DNA of 64,000 bases, taken from contig NZ_JASF01000005.1 of assembly GCF_000622405.1 (NCBI RefSeq), forward strand, positions 682,001 through 746,000, read 5' to 3'. The notes under the pieces are model-generated. The model did no database searches and was not told the DNA's origin. It saw only the letters and a program-made list of their open reading frames with translations. Positions 27,431 through 36,263 of this stretch are shown here, piece after piece (the stretch's first letter is position 1; every line of letters starts with the position of its first letter). Source of the DNA: Sulfitobacter donghicola DSW-25 = KCTC 12864 = JCM 14565 (GTDB lineage: Bacteria; Pseudomonadota; Alphaproteobacteria; Rhodobacterales; Rhodobacteraceae). The translations under genes and the position numbers were made by a program.

Positions 27431-28669
27431 ATGACCACGCCCCCCCTCGCGATTGTGGTCAAAGGCTGGCCGCGCCTTTCCGAAACCTTCATCGCACAAG
27501 AGCTGGTTGCCCTAGAGGAATCCGGTATCGCCTTTGACCTTTGGTCATTGCGCCACCCCACCGACAAGAAAACCCACCCGCTGCATGATCGCCTTAAGGC
27601 GCGGGTGCGCTATCTGCCCGAATACCTGCACGAAGAACCCCGCCGTGTGCACGAAGCCATGGGTGCTGTGACGGCCCTGCCGGGGTTTGATGCGGCCGCC
27701 GAAGCCTATGCCGCCGACCTTGCGCGCGACGACACCGCCAACCGCCGCCGCCGTTGGGGGCAGGCATGTGTTCTGGCCCATGAGGCCGAAGGCAGCCTCG
27801 AAGCGCTCTACTCCCATTTCCTGCACACGCCATCCTCCGTTGCGCGATACGCGGCGATCTTGCGGGGCGTGCCGTGGTCTTTTTCGGCCCACGCAAAAGA
27901 CATCTGGACCTCGCCCGAATGGGAATTGCGCGAAAAGCTAACCCCAGCCACCTATGGCGCCGCATTTGGCGCCACCTGCACCGCCTTTGGCGCAGAACAC
28001 CTGCAAGGGCTTGCCGATACACCCGAGCGCGTTGATCTGGTTTACCATGGCCTCGACCTTGCCCGTTTCCCAAACCCGCCCGAACGCCCGCTGCGATCAC
28101 CTGATGCGCCGCTGCGCATGATGTCAGTTGGTCGACTGGTCGAGAAAAAGGGATTTGATACGCTGATTGATGCGCTAGCCCTGCTGCCTGATACGCTGGA
28201 CTGGCACTGGACCCATATCGGCGGTGGTGCGCTGGACGAAGAAATGCGCGAGCGGGCCAAAAACGCTGGCGTGGCTGCGCGGATCACATGGCGCGGGGCC
28301 TGCGATCAGCCTGACGTCATCGCCGCCATGCGCGAGGCCGACCTGTTTGTGCTGCCCTCTCGTATCGCGGCCGACGGAGACCGTGACGGGCTGCCAAACG
28401 TGTTGATGGAAGCGGCGAGCCAGCTGTTGCCGATCCTGTCCACACCCGTTTCCGCGATCCCCGAATTTATCACAAACGGCACCCATGGCATTCTGGCCAA
28501 AGACACGCCGCGTGCCTTTGCGGACGGGATGTTGGATATCGCTGGCGACCCTGCATTGGGCCCCCGTCTGGCCCAAGCTGCGCATAAACGGCTGCATGCC
28601 GAATTTACCATGGCACCGGGCATTGCCCATCTGGCGAAACGCCTGCGTGGCATTCTGAAAACCGCCTGA
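27431..28669 (+). CDS. Glycosyltransferase family 4
   Basis: 412 residues, GT-B fold. VVKGWPRLSETFIAQELVALEE opens the acceptor domain; the donor domain has RMMSVGRLVEKKGFDTLIDAL (about 235-255) and the E-x7-E-type segment DRDGLPNVLMEAASQLLPIL with C-terminal catalytic Glu residues. Such enzymes retain the anomeric configuration and build exopolysaccharide, LPS or glycolipid. Starts 4 bp after the previous stop; its TGA overlaps the next ATG (TGATG). Confidence 0.88.
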   Translation: MTTPPLAIVVKGWPRLSETFIAQELVALEESGIAFDLWSLRHPTDKKTHPLHDRLKARVRYLPEYLHEEPRRVHEAMGAVTALPGFDAAAEAYAADLARDDTANRRRRWGQACVLAHEAEGSLEALYSHFLHTPSSVARYAAILRGVPWSFSAHAKDIWTSPEWELREKLTPATYGAAFGATCTAFGAEHLQGLADTPERVDLVYHGLDLARFPNPPERPLRSPDAPLRMMSVGRLVEKKGFDTLIDALALLPDTLDWHWTHIGGGALDEEMRERAKNAGVAARITWRGACDQPDVIAAMREADLFVLPSRIAADGDRDGLPNVLMEAASQLLPILSTPVSAIPEFITNGTHGILAKDTPRAFADGMLDIAGDPALGPRLAQAAHKRLHAEFTMAPGIAHLAKRLRGILKTA

Positions 28670-29715
28670 TGCGCCTCGCCTTTTACGCCCCCCTGAAACC
28701 TCCGGCGCACCCTGTGCCGTCAGGGGATCGCGCAATGGCGCGCTCTTTAATCGCAGCGCTTGAAACGTTGGGGGCTAGGGTGGATCTGGCCTCGGCCCTT
28801 CGCACCCGCGATGGGAAAGGCGACGCAGAGATCCAAGCCGATCTGATCGCACAAGCAAATGCCCAAATCCCGCAAATCATCGCGCAAGGAAAAGCCGCGA
28901 ACTGGCAGGCGTGGATCACCTATCACACCTATTACAAAGCCCCCGACCTGATCGGCCCCAGCGTCGCGCAAAGTTTGGGTATTCCCTATCTGTCCATCGA
29001 AGCAACGCGTGCCCGCAAGAGGCTAGGCGGTGCGTGGGACAGATTTGCCCGCGCCGCGGAACAGGCCTGTGACGCGGCCGATGTGGTCTTTTACCTGACG
29101 GAGCGCGATAGCAAAGCGTTGCGCGACTATGCCCCGCCCGCGCAAAAGCACATCCTTCTAAAGCCCTTTCTCAACCGCGATGATCTGCCCCCAAGGGCCG
29201 AGGGCTCCCATTTGCTGGCAGTGGGTATGATGCGGGCTGCCGCGAAACTGCCCTCTTACCAGCTGATCGCTGAAACGCTTGCCTTGATGCCCGACGATAC
29301 CCGCCTAGAGATCGCAGGCGACGGGCCTGCACGGGCCTTGGTAGAGCTGGCCATGGCCCCTTTTGCGGATCGCGTTACGTTTTTAGGCGCCCTGAGCGCA
29401 CAAAAGCTTGAACAGGCCTACCAGCGATCTGGCGCGCTCATCTGGCCCGGTGTGGATGAGGCCTTTGGCCTGACTTATCTAGAGGCCCAAGCCCATGGCC
29501 TTGCCGTTATTGCCCAAGACCGCCCAGGTGTGCGCGATGTATTGTACCCTCGGGATTATCCCAAGGTCGAAGAGGGGGCCGCAGGGTTAGCCGCGCTTGC
29601 TGCATCCCCTGCCCCTTCACCCGATGACATTCGCGCACACATCCGCCAATATCATCTGCGACCCGCGACAGCCGAAACACTACGCCTAGGGCTAGAAATG
29701 GTAGGGGTGAAATGA
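28669..29715 (+). CDS. Glycosyltransferase family 4
   Basis: 348 residues. N-terminus MRLAFYAPLKPPAHPVPSGD is characteristic of a roseobacter GT4 subgroup; donor domain shows LLAVGMMRAAAKLPSYQLIAETL, LEIAGDGPARALVELAM, and GVDEAFGLTYLEAQAHGLAV carrying the catalytic-type Glu pair. Coupled to both neighbours (TGATG before, ATGA after). Donor and acceptor are unknown. Confidence 0.85.
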   Translation: MRLAFYAPLKPPAHPVPSGDRAMARSLIAALETLGARVDLASALRTRDGKGDAEIQADLIAQANAQIPQIIAQGKAANWQAWITYHTYYKAPDLIGPSVAQSLGIPYLSIEATRARKRLGGAWDRFARAAEQACDAADVVFYLTERDSKALRDYAPPAQKHILLKPFLNRDDLPPRAEGSHLLAVGMMRAAAKLPSYQLIAETLALMPDDTRLEIAGDGPARALVELAMAPFADRVTFLGALSAQKLEQAYQRSGALIWPGVDEAFGLTYLEAQAHGLAVIAQDRPGVRDVLYPRDYPKVEEGAAGLAALAASPAPSPDDIRAHIRQYHLRPATAETLRLGLEMVGVK

Positions 29716-30296
29716 TCCGTCTTGCTTTGCTACGTCACGGCCACACAACGTGGAACCGCGAGGGCCGCGTTCAAGGGCGCAGCGACATCGCGCTGGATGC
29801 AGATGCGGTGGCCGAATTGCGCAATCAATCGCTGCCCTCCCCGTGGAAAGACGCCATGCTTTGGGCCAGCCCGCTAGAGCGCGCCGCCCATACTGCCGCG
29901 CTGGTCGCTGGCCGCGAACCAAAAACCGACCCCGCTTTGATCGAAATGAACTGGGGCGATTGGGAGGGCCGTATTGCCAAGGAACTGCGCGCCGATCCAA
30001 CCTGCGATCACCGCGATATCGAAGATTGGGGCTGGGACTATACGCCCCCGAATGGGGAAAGCCCTGCCGCGCTGAGGGACAGGTTGGTTCCATGGGCGAA
30101 CAGACTTGCGCGCGACAGCATAGCGGTTTGCCACATCGGCGTGATGCGGGTGCTGATGGCCCATGCCACGGGGTGGAATTTTGCGGGCCCCGCCCCTTTC
30201 GCGGTCAAACGAAACCGCCTGTTCATTATCGAAATCGACGGGACAGCGTGGCGCCTGCTGCCAGAACCTGTCCGTTTGGAAAGGCCGATCTCGTGA
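29712..30296 (+). CDS. Histidine phosphatase superfamily protein
   Basis: 194 residues of phosphoglycerate-mutase fold. LLRHGHTTWNREGRVQGRSD supplies the catalytic RHG (Arg8-His9-Gly10) and second Arg; ASPLERAAHTAA and CHIGVMRVLMAHA supply the later catalytic Glu/His elements. Family members dephosphorylate small phosphate esters. Its place inside a glycosyltransferase operon, coupled by ATGA before and GTGA after, suggests a sugar-phosphate or nucleotide-sugar intermediate as substrate; this is inference. Confidence 0.85.
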   Translation: MIRLALLRHGHTTWNREGRVQGRSDIALDADAVAELRNQSLPSPWKDAMLWASPLERAAHTAALVAGREPKTDPALIEMNWGDWEGRIAKELRADPTCDHRDIEDWGWDYTPPNGESPAALRDRLVPWANRLARDSIAVCHIGVMRVLMAHATGWNFAGPAPFAVKRNRLFIIEIDGTAWRLLPEPVRLERPIS

Positions 30297-31426
30297 GGGT
30301 CATGATTGTCGTCACCCACCTATTGGGAACGGGGCATCTGGCGCGGGCCTTAACCTTGGCGCGGGCCTATCTGGCGGCGGGGGATGATGTCTGTGTTGTT
30401 TCTGGCGGCATGCCAGCCCCGCATTTTGCAACCGATGGCATGCGTTTTGTACAATTGCCTCCTGTGCGCTCTAATGGCGTGGATTTCGCGACCTTGCTGG
30501 ACGAGAACGGCCAAACCGCGGGCCAAGGTTTTCTCGCTGAACGTCAAAATCAATTGCTCAAAACCTTCGCAGAGGTCGCGCCAGACATCCTAATCACCGA
30601 GCTGTTCCCCTTTGGGCGTCGCATCCTGAAGGAAGAGTTTCAAACGCTGCTGGATGCCGCAAAATCCAGCGCCAAGCCCCCCCTTGTTTGCGCCTCTATC
30701 CGCGACATCCTAGCCCCGCCTTCAAAGCCAAAGAAGGCCCTCTTTGCCGAGGAGATGATCGCCCAATTCTACGATGCGGTCCTTGTTCATTCGGTGCAGG
30801 CCCTCACCCCGTTGGAGCTAAGCTGGCCTGTCAGTGAAACCTTGACGGGCTACCTGCGTTATACGGGCTTTGTCGCGCCCCCAGCGGCGGGTCTTCACCC
30901 CGATATGGCAGGCCAAGGTGAGATCATTATCAGTGCAGGCGGTGGAGACGTCGGCGGGCCGATTTATGAGGCAGCCCTAGCAACCGCCACGGCGTTAGAC
31001 GCCCCTTTTCGCGTTCTGGTAGGCGGCGCGGCACCAGATGCACGCATTGCAGAGCTGGCAGCGCGCGCGCCCTCAAATGTCACCGTTCAATCGGTTCGCA
31101 AGGATTTTCGCCAGATGTTGTATCACGCCAAAGCATCCGTTTCCTTATGCGGCTACAACACCGCATTGGACATTTTGCAGGCTGCAACTCCTGCGGTTTT
31201 CATCCCCTTTGATGAGGGCAGCGAAGTCGAACAGGGGCTGCGCGCGGATGCGCTATCCAAACGCGACGGGATCGCAACCCTTCGGCGGGCAGCGCTAACT
31301 GGGGAAACGCTGCTTGCTGCGCTACGCGAAGTCATCGCTGCGCCACGGCGCACACCGGATTCAGGCGGCTTCAACGGCGCGGCCACTACAGTTGAGATCA
31401 CCCACCAGATGAGAGATGCATCATGA
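30293..31426 (+). CDS. Glycosyltransferase, MurG-like GT-B fold
   Basis: 377 residues from a GTG at 30293 that overlaps the preceding TGA as GTGA; an ATG three codons later is the alternative. THLLGTGHLARALTLARAYL (N-terminal loop), IIISAGGGDVGGPIYEAAL, and SLCGYNTALDILQAATPAVF with IPFDEGSEVEQGLRADALS mark a MurG-like nucleotide-sugar site. It is a distant paralogue of the product at 26221. Having two of this type in one operon is unusual and may reflect consecutive transfers. Confidence 0.75.
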   Translation: MRVMIVVTHLLGTGHLARALTLARAYLAAGDDVCVVSGGMPAPHFATDGMRFVQLPPVRSNGVDFATLLDENGQTAGQGFLAERQNQLLKTFAEVAPDILITELFPFGRRILKEEFQTLLDAAKSSAKPPLVCASIRDILAPPSKPKKALFAEEMIAQFYDAVLVHSVQALTPLELSWPVSETLTGYLRYTGFVAPPAAGLHPDMAGQGEIIISAGGGDVGGPIYEAALATATALDAPFRVLVGGAAPDARIAELAARAPSNVTVQSVRKDFRQMLYHAKASVSLCGYNTALDILQAATPAVFIPFDEGSEVEQGLRADALSKRDGIATLRRAALTGETLLAALREVIAAPRRTPDSGGFNGAATTVEITHQMRDAS

Positions 31427-32172
31427 AAATCAACTGGTCGCCCCTGAAAGCCGAGCTAACATTTTGGCGCCAAGCTGAACGCCCCCTTCCCATCTGGTGG
31501 CGCGACGATGACGCCATTGCCACCACGCCCGCGCTGTCACGTCTCACCCAGATATCCGAGACCTTGGGCATGCCTGCATATATCGCCGTCATCCCTGCCC
31601 ACATGACGCCGTCGCTTGTGCCCGCACTCAACGACGCCCCAAACCTGATCCCCGTCATCCACGGCTGGCGCCACCAAAGCCATGCGCCAAAAGGCGAGAA
31701 GAACGCCGAATTTGGCCACCTGCGCCCCCAAGCGGAAAGCGAATTGGGGTTGGCTATGGACACTTTGGAGGCTCAGTTCAGCACACAGCTGGTGAAACTG
31801 TTTGTGCCGCCATGGAACAGGTTCAATCCTGATTTGCTGCCTGCCCTTACCCTTGCCGGATATCGAGGTCTGTCGACCTATGGCCCACGAAAGGCCCAGT
31901 TCGCAGCCCCTAACCTCACCCAGATCAACACCCACATCGACCCCATTTTCTGGCGTGGACACCGTGGGTTAGCCGACCCAACTGAATTGGTTGAAGGGAT
32001 CGTTACCACCCTGCGCAACCGTCGCGAAGGGGGTAGCGATGCTACGGAACCCCTTGGCCTGTTGACCCACCACCTTGTCCACACTGAAGAGGTCTGGCAA
32101 TTCACCCAAGAGGTGTTGCAGGTTCTTTTGGACGGCGGGGCAACCCCCGCCGATATCAACGCCCTGCTTTAG
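31423..32172 (+). CDS. Polysaccharide deacetylase family protein (NodB-like)
   Basis: 249 residues, no signal peptide. LPIWWRDDDAIATTPAL gives the Asp cluster near residue 27 and VIHGWRHQSHAP (about 79-90) the H-x3-H metal site of CE4 deacetylases; FVPPWNRFNPDLLPAL matches the PPWNR-like strand. It would remove an N- or O-acetyl group from a sugar made by the cluster, and its cytosolic location suggests action on a lipid- or nucleotide-linked precursor. ATGA overlap with the previous gene; last gene of the cluster. Confidence 0.8.
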   Translation: MKINWSPLKAELTFWRQAERPLPIWWRDDDAIATTPALSRLTQISETLGMPAYIAVIPAHMTPSLVPALNDAPNLIPVIHGWRHQSHAPKGEKNAEFGHLRPQAESELGLAMDTLEAQFSTQLVKLFVPPWNRFNPDLLPALTLAGYRGLSTYGPRKAQFAAPNLTQINTHIDPIFWRGHRGLADPTELVEGIVTTLRNRREGGSDATEPLGLLTHHLVHTEEVWQFTQEVLQVLLDGGATPADINALL

Positions 32173-32996
32173 GCTGTTCGCAGCCCCAAGATTTCACGCG
32201 CCTGCGATGGCGTTGCAACGGGGCGTTCATATTTCTCGCACAGGTCGGCGGCGCGCTGGATGAGGGCTGCGTTGGACGGTGCGAGTGTGTTTTTATCCCA
32301 GCGGACGTTGTCCTCTAGGCCCGTGCGGGTGTGCCCCCCCGCCGCAATCGCCCATTCGTTCAAAACGATCTGGTTTGGCCCGATTCCAGCGGCACACCAC
32401 TGGGCATCCGGCACCAGACGTTTGAGTGTTTTCACATAGAAATCAAAGGCTTCTTTATCGGCGGGCATAGCGTTTTTCACCCCCATCACGAACTGGATAT
32501 AGAGCTGCCCGGGGATGCGGCCATCGCGGTTCATTTCGGCGGCTTTGTGGATGTGGGACAGGTCAAAGGCCTCGATTTCGGGCTTTACTTCGTATTTCAC
32601 CATCTCGGAGGCCAGCCAATCGACCAGCTGTGGCGGGTTTTCGTAGACGCGGGTGGGAAAGTTGTTGGACCCGACAGAGAGGCTGGCCATATCTGGACGT
32701 AGGGACAACATGCCGCCGCGCTCCTCACCTGCACCTGATCGGCCACCAGTCGAGAATTGCATAATCATATCAGGGCAATGCGCCTTGATCCCCTCCTGCA
32801 AGGCCGCGAATTTCTCGGGGTCTGACGTTGGCGTTTCGTCATCGTTGCGCACATGCGCGTGGCATATGCTGGCGCCTGCTTCATAGGCGGCATGGGTGCT
32901 TTCGATCTGCTCGGAAATGCTGATCGGCACCGCAGGATTGGCGGCCTTAGTCGGGACAGAACCGGTGATGGCGACGCAGAGAATGCAAGGGGTCAT
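32169..32996 (-). CDS. BKACE-family beta-keto acid cleavage enzyme (DUF849)
   Basis: 275 residues from ATG 32996 with GAGG upstream. Family features: VAITGSVPTKAANPAVPIS at the N-terminus, EAGASICHAHVRNDDETPTSDP with the zinc-binding HxH, QFSTGGRSGAGEERGGML, and GHTRTGLEDNV near the end. These Zn enzymes split a beta-keto acid with acetyl-CoA (for example 3-keto-5-aminohexanoate in lysine fermentation, or dehydrocarnitine). The substrate here is open. Convergent with the deacetylase (4-bp overlap). Confidence 0.88.
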   Translation of the reverse strand: MTPCILCVAITGSVPTKAANPAVPISISEQIESTHAAYEAGASICHAHVRNDDETPTSDPEKFAALQEGIKAHCPDMIMQFSTGGRSGAGEERGGMLSLRPDMASLSVGSNNFPTRVYENPPQLVDWLASEMVKYEVKPEIEAFDLSHIHKAAEMNRDGRIPGQLYIQFVMGVKNAMPADKEAFDFYVKTLKRLVPDAQWCAAGIGPNQIVLNEWAIAAGGHTRTGLEDNVRWDKNTLAPSNAALIQRAADLCEKYERPVATPSQAREILGLRTA

Positions 32997-33087
32997 AGAG
33001 GCCTCGGGGTCAGGAGAATACACGTGTCACACAGTGTACACACGCCGTGCACCAGACGTACACCACCCTAAACACCCGCCGCCGCAG

Positions 33088-33279
33088 TTATTTTGACGTT
33101 AGCGCCAGAATTTTGCCTGCCACAATGTAGGACACCGGCAGGGCAACCACCGCACCAACTGCCGCCGCGATCAGGATCGGGACAAGCGTATCGTAGCCAG
33201 CGGACAGAACGGCAATCACACCGATGCCAGCCAAGGTGGTTCCAACGATGGAATAAAGAATGGATGCAAGACGAAACAT
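33088..33279 (-). CDS. Small two-helix membrane protein
   Basis: 63 residues from ATG 33279 with GAAGGGAAC 5-11 nt upstream. MFRLASILYSIVGTTLAGIG and IAAAVGAVVALPVSYIVAGK are two membrane helices joined by a short loop. Relatives in roseobacters are common and, to my memory, are often mislabelled 'CTP synthetase'; the sequence has none of that enzyme's motifs. An FNR-like site lies 65 bp upstream. Confidence 0.65.
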   Translation of the reverse strand: MFRLASILYSIVGTTLAGIGVIAVLSAGYDTLVPILIAAAVGAVVALPVSYIVAGKILALTSK

Positions 33280-33343
33280 GAGCGGTTCCCTTCGGTGGCC
33301 TTTATGGTCACGCGATGGGTAGCATCGGAGAGAGTGCGGCGCG

Positions 33344-33357
33344 TTGATCTGCGTCAA
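33344..33357. promoter_or_regulatory. FNR-like box
   Basis: TTGATCTGCGTCAA differs from the consensus TTGAT-N4-ATCAA at one base. It is 65 bp upstream of the small membrane protein (minus strand) and 11 bp past the end of the PhnA-domain gene. FnrL or a related Crp/Fnr protein could bind. Confidence 0.4.
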
Positions 33358-33367
33358 TCGGCGGGGC

Positions 33368-33868
33368 TTAGGCGCGCTTTTTCACGAACTCGGTCAGGAT
33401 GACAATGCGCTGGCCCTCAACGCGGCCTTCAATATGGGCGGCGTTGTCTTGGACAAGGCTGATCCGGTGCACGGCAGTGCCGCGTTTGGCGGTAAAGCCC
33501 GCGCCTTTGACGTTGAGATCTTTGATCAGCACCACCGTATCGCCATTGGCAAGGGGGACGCCGTTGCTGTCTTTGTGGTCTGTCTGCTCGGCCACGTTAT
33601 CGGCCCATTCTTGGGTTTCCTCATCGAGGTAAAGCTGGTCGAGCAGATCGCGGGCCCAATCGGTATCAAGCCGTTTGAGCGTGCGCGCGGCAAAAACCTG
33701 CAGCGCGGGGTCCTCAGACCACATGGTCGAGGCGATGGGGCGGAAGTGATCGGCGGGCGTGGCTGGATCAGCGCAGGCCGCGCAGATGTCGATGCTGGCG
33801 TCAGCGGGGCCGCCTGAAACAGCTGTGGCGATGAGCGGGGCGGCGGAGGTGCAGAGGGGGCATGTCAT
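33368..33868 (-). CDS. PhnA-domain protein
   Basis: 166 residues from ATG 33868. An N-terminal zinc-ribbon-like part (MTCPLC ... CAAC near residue 30) and a C-terminal PhnA domain with the signature DSNGVPLANGDTVVLIKDL followed by VKGAGFTAKRGT. Despite the name, PhnA/YjdM proteins are not part of C-P lyase, and this gene is 25 kb away from the phn genes; function is unknown. A REP sequence lies just upstream. Confidence 0.8.
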   Translation of the reverse strand: MTCPLCTSAAPLIATAVSGGPADASIDICAACADPATPADHFRPIASTMWSEDPALQVFAARTLKRLDTDWARDLLDQLYLDEETQEWADNVAEQTDHKDSNGVPLANGDTVVLIKDLNVKGAGFTAKRGTAVHRISLVQDNAAHIEGRVEGQRIVILTEFVKKRA

Positions 33869-33877
33869 GGGGGTGGT

Positions 33878-33897
33878 GTAGGGTGGGTGGAACCCAC
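33878..33897 (+). repeat. Single REP element
   Basis: GTAGGGTGGGTGGAACCCAC matches the REP unit at 34392-34411 with one substitution and in the same orientation. GTGGGT/ACCCAC forms a short hairpin. It flanks the RAYT gene on its 5' side. Confidence 0.75.
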
Positions 33898-33937
33898 AGG
33901 CAACCAATTGTTAACCAAGACACAAGACAATTCCCCC

Positions 33938-34417
33938 ATGAGCAGATATCGCCGCATGTATGTGCCGGGAGGCACCTATTTCTTCACCGTGAACCTCGCG
34001 GAACGGGGGAGCGACCTTTTGTTACGCGAAATCAACCTTTTGAGGTCAGCCTATGCTGCGGCCATCAAGGAACATCCTGTCCGATGCGAAGCGATGGTGA
34101 TCCTACCCGATCACCTTCACGCCGTTTGGACACTACCCAGCGATGACGCCGATTTTTCTATTCGTTGGCAAAAGATAAAAACTGCCTTTTCCAAAAACTG
34201 CCCGAGTGTGGGATCCCCTAACGAGAGCAAACGCAGAAAAGGCGAACGCGGGATATGGCAAAGACGATTTTGGGAGCATTGCATTCGAGATCAGGCAGAT
34301 TTCGCCGCGCATGTTGATTATTGCCATTGGAACCCCGTAAAGCACGGGTTTGTTGAGCGCCCAGAGGATTGGCCGTTTTCAACGATGCAACGTAGGGTGG
34401 GTGAAACCCACGCGTGA
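33938..34417 (+). CDS. REP-associated tyrosine transposase (RAYT)
   Basis: 159 residues, IS200/IS605-like Y1 nuclease. The HUH metal motif reads DHLHAVW (His59, His61) and the catalytic tyrosine lies in DYCHWNPVKHG (Tyr128); GIWQRRFWEHCIRD is also typical. RAYTs are single-copy, domesticated relatives of transposases that act on REP hairpins. REP copies flank the gene, and its last eight codons (RRVGETHA) plus stop are themselves part of the downstream REP. ATG at 33938 chosen because the family begins MSRYRR. Confidence 0.88.
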   Translation: MSRYRRMYVPGGTYFFTVNLAERGSDLLLREINLLRSAYAAAIKEHPVRCEAMVILPDHLHAVWTLPSDDADFSIRWQKIKTAFSKNCPSVGSPNESKRRKGERGIWQRRFWEHCIRDQADFAAHVDYCHWNPVKHGFVERPEDWPFSTMQRRVGETHA

Positions 34418-34462
34418 TCTCCATCAATCCTTGTGCCACGCGTGGGTTTCACCCACCCTACG
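34391..34462. repeat. Paired inverted REPs (BIME-like)
   Basis: Two perfect 26-bp inverted copies (34391-34416 and 34437-34462) around a 20-bp spacer. Each copy contains GTAGGGTGGGTGAAACCCAC. The pair separates the RAYT stop from the convergent lepA stop at 34464 and could also act as a two-way terminator. Confidence 0.9.
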
Positions 34463-34463
34463 T

Positions 34464-36263
34464 TTAATTGTCCATCTTGAGCGCTGAGATAAACGCTTCT
34501 TGCGGGATATCTACCTTACCGAATTGGCGCATCTTTTTCTTACCCGCTTTCTGCTTGTCCAGCAGTTTGCGTTTTCGCGATGCGTCGCCGCCGTAGCATT
34601 TTGCGGTGACGTCTTTGCGCATGGCGGACAGCGTCTCGCGGGCGATGACTTTGCCGCCGATGGCTGCTTGGATCGGGATTTTGAACATGTGGCGGGGGAT
34701 GAGGTCTTTTAGTTTTTCGACCATGGCGCGGCCGCGCATTTCGGCGCGGTCGCGGTGGACCATGGTGGACAGGGCGTCGACGGGTTCGTCGTTGACGAGG
34801 ATCGACATTTTGACCAGCGAATCTTCGCGGTAGCCGATCATTTGATAGTCAAACGAGGCATAGCCTTTGGTGACCGATTTCAGGCGGTCGTAGAAGTCAA
34901 ATACAACTTCGTTCAGCGGCAGGTCATAGACGACCATGGCGCGTGAGCCTGCATAGGTGAGGTCTTCTTGGATGCCGCGGCGGTCTTGGCAGAGTTTCAG
35001 CACATCGCCGAGATAATCATCGGGGACGAGGATGGTTGCCTTGATCCGCGGTTCTTCGATGTGATCGACGAAGGTTAGGTCGGGCATGTCTGCGGGGTTG
35101 TGCAGCTGCTCAACCGTGCCGTCGCGCATGTGGATATCGTAGATAACGGAAGGCGCGGTGGTGATCAGGTCGATGTCATATTCGCGTTCGATCCGGTCGC
35201 GGATCACCTCAAGGTGCAGCAGACCGAGGAAGCCGCAGCGGAAGCCAAAGCCAAGGGCGGCGGATGTTTCCATCTCGTAGCTAAAGGAGGCATCGTTGAG
35301 GGCGAGTTTTTCAATGCTGTCGCGCAGGTCTTCGAATTGGGCGGCATCAACGGGGAAGAGGCCACAGAAAACCACGGGCTGGGACGGTTTAAAGCCTGGT
35401 AGGGCTTCGGTGCAGCCTTTCTTCTCGTGGGTGATGGTATCACCAACGCTGGTATCGCGGACCTGTTTGATCGAAGCGGTGAGGAAGCCGAGCTCACCCG
35501 GGCCAAGCGCGTCGATTTCTGTCATTTCGGGGCGGAAGACGCCGATGCGGTCAACGTGGTGGGTTGAGCCGTTCGAGAGCATCTTGATCCGTTCGCCCTT
35601 TTTCAGCTGACCGTCCATGATGCGGACCAGAACGATCACGCCGAGGTAGCTGTCGTACCATGAATCCACCAGCATCGCCTTGAGCGGTGCATCCAGCGTG
35701 CCTGTTGGGGCGGGAAGTTTGTGAACAACGGCTTCGAGGGTCTCGATGATTCCCTCGCCGGTTTTGGCGGAAACGCGGATTGCGTCAGAAGCATCAATGC
35801 CGATCACGTCTTCGATTTGCTCGGCGACGCGATCACAATCGGTTGCGGGCAGGTCGATCTTGTTCAGCACTGGCACGATCTCGTGATCGGCATCAATGGC
35901 GTGATACACGTTGGCGAGGGTCTGGGCCTCAACGCCTTGGGTGCTGTCGACCACCAGCAGCGAGCCTTCGACCGCGCGCATGGAGCGGGAAACTTCGTAA
36001 GCGAAATCAACGTGGCCGGGGGTGTCGATCAGGTTGAGGATGTATTCTTCGCCGTTCAGCGCGGTGTAGTTGATCCGCACGGTTTGGGCTTTGATGGTGA
36101 TGCCGCGCTCGCGCTCGATGTCCATGTTATCGAGCATTTGCGCCTTCATATCGCGCTCGGCCACTGTGTTCGTCTCTTGGATGAGGCGATCAGCGAGGGT
36201 GGATTTACCATGGTCAATATGGGCGACGATGGAGAAATTGCGGATATGTGAAAGTGGTGTCAT
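34464..36263 (-). CDS. lepA: Elongation factor 4 (LepA)
   Basis: 599 residues, normal length. GTPase motifs [17 protein letters not shown] (G1), [13 protein letters not shown] (G2 region), DTPGHVDF (G3) and LNKIDLP (G4) are intact, and the C-terminal LepA-specific domain ends with [24 protein letters not shown]. It acts on the ribosome and on translation under stress. ATG 36263 (MTPLSHIRN) is chosen over the open frame upstream, which carries no family sequence. Confidence 0.96.
   Translation of the reverse strand: MTPLSHIRNFSIVAHIDHGKSTLADRLIQETNTVAERDMKAQMLDNMDIERERGITIKAQTVRINYTALNGEEYILNLIDTPGHVDFAYEVSRSMRAVEGSLLVVDSTQGVEAQTLANVYHAIDADHEIVPVLNKIDLPATDCDRVAEQIEDVIGIDASDAIRVSAKTGEGIIETLEAVVHKLPAPTGTLDAPLKAMLVDSWYDSYLGVIVLVRIMDGQLKKGERIKMLSNGSTHHVDRIGVFRPEMTEIDALGPGELGFLTASIKQVRDTSVGDTITHEKKGCTEALPGFKPSQPVVFCGLFPVDAAQFEDLRDSIEKLALNDASFSYEMETSAALGFGFRCGFLGLLHLEVIRDRIEREYDIDLITTAPSVIYDIHMRDGTVEQLHNPADMPDLTFVDHIEEPRIKATILVPDDYLGDVLKLCQDRRGIQEDLTYAGSRAMVVYDLPLNEVVFDFYDRLKSVTKGYASFDYQMIGYREDSLVKMSILVNDEPVDALSTMVHRDRAEMRGRAMVEKLKDLIPRHMFKIPIQAAIGGKVIARETLSAMRKDVTAKCYGGDASRKRKLLDKQKAGKKKMRQFGKVDIPQEAFISALKMDN

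Noticed and set aside
29750..30292. 5' extension of the second MurG-like gene in frame
   Set aside because: The open frame runs through the histidine phosphatase gene in another frame; GTG at 30293 with GTGA overlap is the natural start.
33368..33868. PhnA gene as part of phosphonate degradation
   Set aside because: PhnA/YjdM is not needed for C-P lyase, and the gene is ~25 kb from the phn cluster with unrelated neighbours.
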